Shown one piece after another: positions 7,548-10,922 of a stretch of DNA of 10,922 nucleotides; positions within the stretch are counted from its first letter, which is position 1, and the number at the start of each line of letters is the position of its first letter. The stretch covers positions 1 to 10,922 of the forward strand of contig JAAMXY010004767.1 in NCBI GenBank assembly GCA_019677205.1, read 5' to 3'. The notes beneath the pieces are model-generated. The model did not search any database and was not told where the DNA came from. It worked only from the letters and a program-made list of their open reading frames with translations. The position numbers and the translations under genes were made by a program. The stretch is from Pinguiococcus pyrenoidosus (taxonomy: Eukaryota > Sar > Pinguiophyceae > Pinguiochrysidales > Pinguiochrysidaceae).

Positions 7548-8303
7548 ATGAGCGAGCTCCGGCAGAGAAGGAAGGCCAGCAGCGGCGCCGCGGTGTCGCA
7601 AGCGCCGCCAGAAGCCAAGGCCCCCGCCGCTGTCGAGTCGGCATTCGGGGCAGAATTCTTCCTCAGCTCTGCGGTGCTTTTTCTGTTCGGCGCGCCGGGA
7701 TTCTTTCTCCTTTGCAAGAGCGCCATGGATCCTGACTTCAGCCGCAGCATCTACGACGGAGCCGGGAGCCTCCTGCTGGGCGACTCGACGCAGATGTATC
7801 TCTTTGAAGTTGGGCCGGATGGCGTGCGCTCCCTGGCCTTGGGCCTCCCAGCGAGACTCGTGGACAGCGTGTTTTTCGGCGTTGGCTCTCTGGGAATCTT
7901 GGCGGCGCTGGTGCCGTCGGAGCGGATGCTAAAGGTGTCTTCGATCCTGACGCCGCTGGGTGGCATCTGGTATCTGGCGAACGTCGCGTACTTTCCGCTG
8001 GTGGAGTACGAGAGGCCCGTGGGTCCTTTGCTCATCATGGGCGTGGCGCTGCTGGGCATCTCGTATGCAAGGGTGCAGATGTTCCTCCCGGACACCGACG
8101 ACTTCAAGCACGCCTACAACAACTTCATGGTGGTCCTGTACGGCGCCACGCTCTTCGCCATGGTCATGATCACCGTGAATGCGCAGGAGTGTAAGGATGA
8201 CATCGAGCTGCTCAAGCGTGTTCGCCAGCAGTTCCTCGAGAATGGACTCTCGTGGCCAAAGGAACAACTCTATCCCACCGGCTTCGCTCCCAAGCACTCG
8301 TGA
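7548..8303 (+). CDS. Unrecognised membrane protein with about five transmembrane segments
   Basis: 251 residues from ATG 7548. I do not recognise the family. A basic, alanine/proline-rich N-terminus (MSELRQRRKASSG) is followed by hydrophobic segments at about 35-56, 103-124, 128-151, 156-178 and 190-212. The loop between segments 1 and 2 (57-102) is mixed and contains DPDFSRSIYDGAG and GDSTQMYLFEVGPDG. The C-terminal 39 residues are charged and soluble (ECKDDIELLKRVRQQFLENG). No transporter, channel or enzyme motif is visible. The third-position G/C preference and the regular helix pattern support real coding. The start is uncertain: the frame is open back to an ATG at 7110, which would add 146 low-complexity residues that do not look conserved. 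It faces the cyclase gene, 158 bases away. Confidence 0.72.
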   Translation: MSELRQRRKASSGAAVSQAPPEAKAPAAVESAFGAEFFLSSAVLFLFGAPGFFLLCKSAMDPDFSRSIYDGAGSLLLGDSTQMYLFEVGPDGVRSLALGLPARLVDSVFFGVGSLGILAALVPSERMLKVSSILTPLGGIWYLANVAYFPLVEYERPVGPLLIMGVALLGISYARVQMFLPDTDDFKHAYNNFMVVLYGATLFAMVMITVNAQECKDDIELLKRVRQQFLENGLSWPKEQLYPTGFAPKHS

Positions 8304-8461
8304 ACCTGACTAAGACCTGAGCCTTTCGCCTTTGTTGTCGCGTCTCCGCTTGATGAGTGTCCTTAGACATCACTGTTTGGACGCCTGCCGTCAACGCCGC
8401 GTTTTCTCCCGCGTCTCCTGTATCGCCATCTCCGTACACCTGTCAAACTCTGGCAGCATCG
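8304..8461. other. Convergent intergenic region
   Basis: These 158 bases carry both 3' ends of the membrane-protein and cyclase genes. I see no clear polyadenylation hexamer on either strand and no other element. Confidence 0.5.
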
Positions 8462-10922
8462 TCACTTGCTGGTCAGCGCGCGGCAGCCTTCCCAGTCCGC
8501 AGGCGCTCGGAAGTCGCTGGTGCGCATGAAGTCCAGGATGACCTCGCTAGGCCGGTCGCCCTTGTGCAACCCCAAGCTCTGCTCCAGGAAGGTCTTGGCG
8601 CGCTCCCAGTTCCCGTTCACGTACTGCTTGATGCCCTCGTTGAACGCGTCGTAGAAACTGAGCGACCTCCCAGACAACAGGGTATCGAGGTCGAGGGATT
8701 TTTCCCAGAACGATTGCTTGCCGCCTTTGAACGCCGACGCCTCCAGATTCAGCTCCTGAGCAGAGCGCAGCTCCGGCGGGAAGTCCGACCTCCAAGCCAC
8801 GTCCACGGTGTAAATCCTCATGGGGACCGCGCTGCCCTTCACGGTGACGCAGTCCAGGCATCGCGCCCGACTTCGGGTGCCTGAGGTCAGCAGCTTGTAA
8901 AAGTCTTCCGAGAACAGGATGGACGTGCCGTACTGCTTGGACGCCGTCTCCAGTCGGGCGGTGAGGTTGACGTGCGGCGAGAGGTACGTGGCGTCGATCT
9001 TGTGCAAGGAGCCGACGGCGCCCTCGATGGCCCAACCCACGTGCAAGCCAAAGCCCATGCGGACCTTGAACGCCTTGTCCACGCGACAGAGCCTCTCGTC
9101 AGATCCCCAGGCGGCGATGGCGTCGCTGCTGCACAGGCCGATGATGCTCTTCAGGAACCCAATGAGAGCGGCGTCGGCCAGGACGTCCAGCCCGGAGACA
9201 CGAGACAAGTCCACCGCATCTTCAGCCGAAGTCTCCGCCGCCTTCGGCGTCGCAGCAGGACTCACGCCGCCGTCGGCGAAGAAGCTAGAGACCGGCATCG
9301 ACATTGAACCTCGAGGCGCGAAAGGTCGCGGGCTTCCACCAGTGCTACTGAAGGAAGACCGTGTGCGGGTTTTGCTCGCCGAAGGGGAGAAGGTGGCCGG
9401 GCGGAAGGCCTGGAGGTCCGTGCTGGCCCGGAGGTTCTCCAGCTCCGAGGCGTCGCCCACGCGCCACACGAAGAGGAAGCTGTTGCCCAGGTTCTTGTTG
9501 CACTGGCCGCGCCAGCGGCAGCAGTTGGCGTGGATGACCAAGGCGATGGAGTTCACGAAGTTCATGATGTCCGCCTCCAGCACCCCCGTGACCTCGTCGA
9601 AGGCGTGGATGTCGGTGAAGCCGAAGATGCCGTACACGCGCTTGCCGGGCAGCAGCGGGTTCAGCGCCTCCGACGACTCGTCCAACAGAATCTTGGAGAT
9701 GATGTCCGTACCCGCGACGCCCAGGCCCACGCGGAGGAGTCCGGTGATCTTGCCGACGGCGATGCGGATGCGACGCAGCTCATACTCATCTTCGGCGTCG
9801 TCGTCGCCGTCTGCCGGTTCCGCCAGCGGATCCGCTGCGACGTTGTTCACGATGCCCACGAGGCGCCGCAGCGGCGCCAAGACCAGCCGATCGGAGAGTC
9901 TGGCGAACTCCAGAGTAGCGCCGATGAGAAGCGCCATGACGAAGCAGGTGAAGCCGATACCAACCAGCGCCTCCGTTCGCACATGCTCGCGCTGGACGAA
10001 GTGCACTTCGGTGGTCGGGCTCTGGGCGTCGCCGCCGGCATCTCCAGCGTAGCCGGAGACACACTTGAGTTGGTCGTCGCAAAGGATTCGGAGCAGCTCG
10101 CGCGCTCTCAAGCCGCTCTCGGATCGGAAGCGAAAGGCCAGAATCCCGCCCTCGCTCGTCACTTCGGCGTCGGCAGCAGTCAAGCACGGATCGGGAAGTA
10201 CCACGGCGTCGCCGAGGCGGAAGCGCACTTGGCTCACCTCCGTCCGGGGCCGCGACACCCAGTCCAGCACCGACGAGTACGGCAGGTCTCGTACATCTCC
10301 GGAGAACGACAGGGTGCTCTCGTGTCCGGCGGCGGCGTAGCGACACAGATGCTCGAGGTCATAGGGGTTCTGCGCGTCGATGGCGTCCCGCTGAAGCACT
10401 TGCAAGGTACGCGTCGCCACGACTTCCACCTGGTTGACTTGCAGCAGAGAGCCGTCCAGCACGGGGATCAGGAGGAGGAGCAAAAAGACACCGACGATCG
10501 TCGTCTTGGACGTCCGCTCCAACAGCCGATCTCCCACTTTGGTCGTGGACGACGCGCCGGCGGTTCGGAGGAGCAACGCCTCAAGCATGCTGTCGCTGAT
10601 GGCTCCCATCTCCCACAGCTCCAGCGCGTTGTGTCTAGCCTGCGCGGCTCGCCGCCGCGCCAGCTCCACTTGCGACAGACGCACCAAGCGCACGAGGCGA
10701 ATCATGCGGAACACTCGGGTGCCGAAGTTCAGCTGCAGCTCGGGGAAGTACGAGATGTCCGGGAAGAGACTCACGATGGCCACCACGTCCAGGGCGTAAA
10801 ACACCAGGGAATCCTTGGAACCGCGGCGCTGGCACAGGTGCTCCCATTCCGTAAATAGCGTGAGCAGCAACTCCAGCACGAAGAAGGTCAGGCAGAAAGT
10901 CAGCAGTCCGTCGAAGGCGGCG
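8462..10922 (-). CDS. Class III adenylate/guanylate cyclase with voltage-sensor-like and receptor regions (N-terminus off window)
   Basis: 819 residues are visible without an intron; the frame is open at the window edge. In order: a hydrophobic helix at 3-25 (S2-like); a helix at about 38-54 (S3-like); and an S4-like helix with arginines at 69, 72, 75, 78 and 81, every third residue. No pore-loop signature is seen. A membrane helix at about 141-157 and another at 318-337 enclose about 160 residues that are probably extracytosolic and ligand-sensing, then a short HAMP-like link. The cyclase domain starts near 427: YGIFGFTDI with metal-binding D437, then NKNLGNSF, where the second metal-binding Asp is N480. 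A Ser/Pro-rich insert covers about 490-570. The second half has KIDATYLSPHVNLTARLE with N652 and R656. A TPR-like helical tail follows (about 760-790, NEGIKQYVNGNWERAK). The family makes cAMP or cGMP; the substrate is not decidable here. The Asp to Asn change leaves activity open. Confidence 0.87.
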   Translation of the reverse strand, partial: AAFDGLLTFCLTFFVLELLLTLFTEWEHLCQRRGSKDSLVFYALDVVAIVSLFPDISYFPELQLNFGTRVFRMIRLVRLVRLSQVELARRRAAQARHNALELWEMGAISDSMLEALLLRTAGASSTTKVGDRLLERTSKTTIVGVFLLLLLIPVLDGSLLQVNQVEVVATRTLQVLQRDAIDAQNPYDLEHLCRYAAAGHESTLSFSGDVRDLPYSSVLDWVSRPRTEVSQVRFRLGDAVVLPDPCLTAADAEVTSEGGILAFRFRSESGLRARELLRILCDDQLKCVSGYAGDAGGDAQSPTTEVHFVQREHVRTEALVGIGFTCFVMALLIGATLEFARLSDRLVLAPLRRLVGIVNNVAADPLAEPADGDDDAEDEYELRRIRIAVGKITGLLRVGLGVAGTDIISKILLDESSEALNPLLPGKRVYGIFGFTDIHAFDEVTGVLEADIMNFVNSIALVIHANCCRWRGQCNKNLGNSFLFVWRVGDASELENLRASTDLQAFRPATFSPSASKTRTRSSFSSTGGSPRPFAPRGSMSMPVSSFFADGGVSPAATPKAAETSAEDAVDLSRVSGLDVLADAALIGFLKSIIGLCSSDAIAAWGSDERLCRVDKAFKVRMGFGLHVGWAIEGAVGSLHKIDATYLSPHVNLTARLETASKQYGTSILFSEDFYKLLTSGTRSRARCLDCVTVKGSAVPMRIYTVDVAWRSDFPPELRSAQELNLEASAFKGGKQSFWEKSLDLDTLLSGRSLSFYDAFNEGIKQYVNGNWERAKTFLEQSLGLHKGDRPSEVILDFMRTSDFRAPADWEGCRALTSK

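Noticed and set aside
9530-10858. Plus-strand open frame of 442 codons opposite the cyclase
   Set aside because: Shadow of a strongly biased coding strand; the product is low-complexity and lacks any fold pattern.
1-10922. CRISPR array, insertion sequence or bacterial operon
   Set aside because: No repeat-spacer pattern, transposase or same-strand gene string; introns and targeting signals show a eukaryotic nuclear locus.

Overview
This window reads as nuclear DNA of a photosynthetic, single-celled eukaryote with a complex (secondary) plastid. Several genes carry short GT-AG introns. Two predicted organelle proteins start with an ER-type signal peptide, and one of these also has a twin-arginine thylakoid-lumen signal behind it. 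A large voltage-sensor/receptor nucleotide cyclase of a type common in protists is also present. Cryptophyte, stramenopile, haptophyte and chromerid are all possible hosts; the sequence alone does not decide. Strictly alternating gene strands argue against a dinoflagellate.

Six protein genes lie in the order +, -, +, -, +, -. (1) 5-2098 (+): a parvulin-like domain fused to a MiaB-type tRNA methylthiotransferase, with a plastid-type leader. (2) 3106-2167 (-), four exons: a proteasome beta2 (trypsin-like) subunit whose N-terminus is a signal peptide ending exactly before the catalytic threonine. (3) 3335-4272 (+), two exons: a DUF6816 protein predicted for the thylakoid lumen. (4) 6092-4265 (-), at least two exons: a protein with two tandem cyclic-nucleotide-binding domains and a C-terminal LPAL repeat tail. 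(5) 7548-8303 (+): an unrecognised protein with about five membrane segments. (6) 10922-8462 (-), N-terminus outside the window: a membrane class III nucleotide cyclase with an S4-like voltage sensor.

The layout is very compact. Genes 1/2 and 5/6 converge with 68 and 158 bases between them, and genes 3/4 overlap tail to tail by 8 bases. Genes 2 and 3 share a 228-base divergent promoter region. Only 6093-7547 is long and without a confident gene.

Two themes stand out. Genes 1, 2 and 3 look like organelle or endomembrane-targeted proteins: tRNA modification, proteolysis and a lumen protein. Genes 4 and 6 are a cyclic-nucleotide receptor and a cyclase about 2.4 kb apart. The observation most worth follow-up is the proteasome beta2 subunit that appears to enter the secretory route and could have its active-site threonine exposed by signal peptidase. 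Exon structures were reconstructed by hand from reading frames, splice dinucleotides and family alignment from memory; no search was run.
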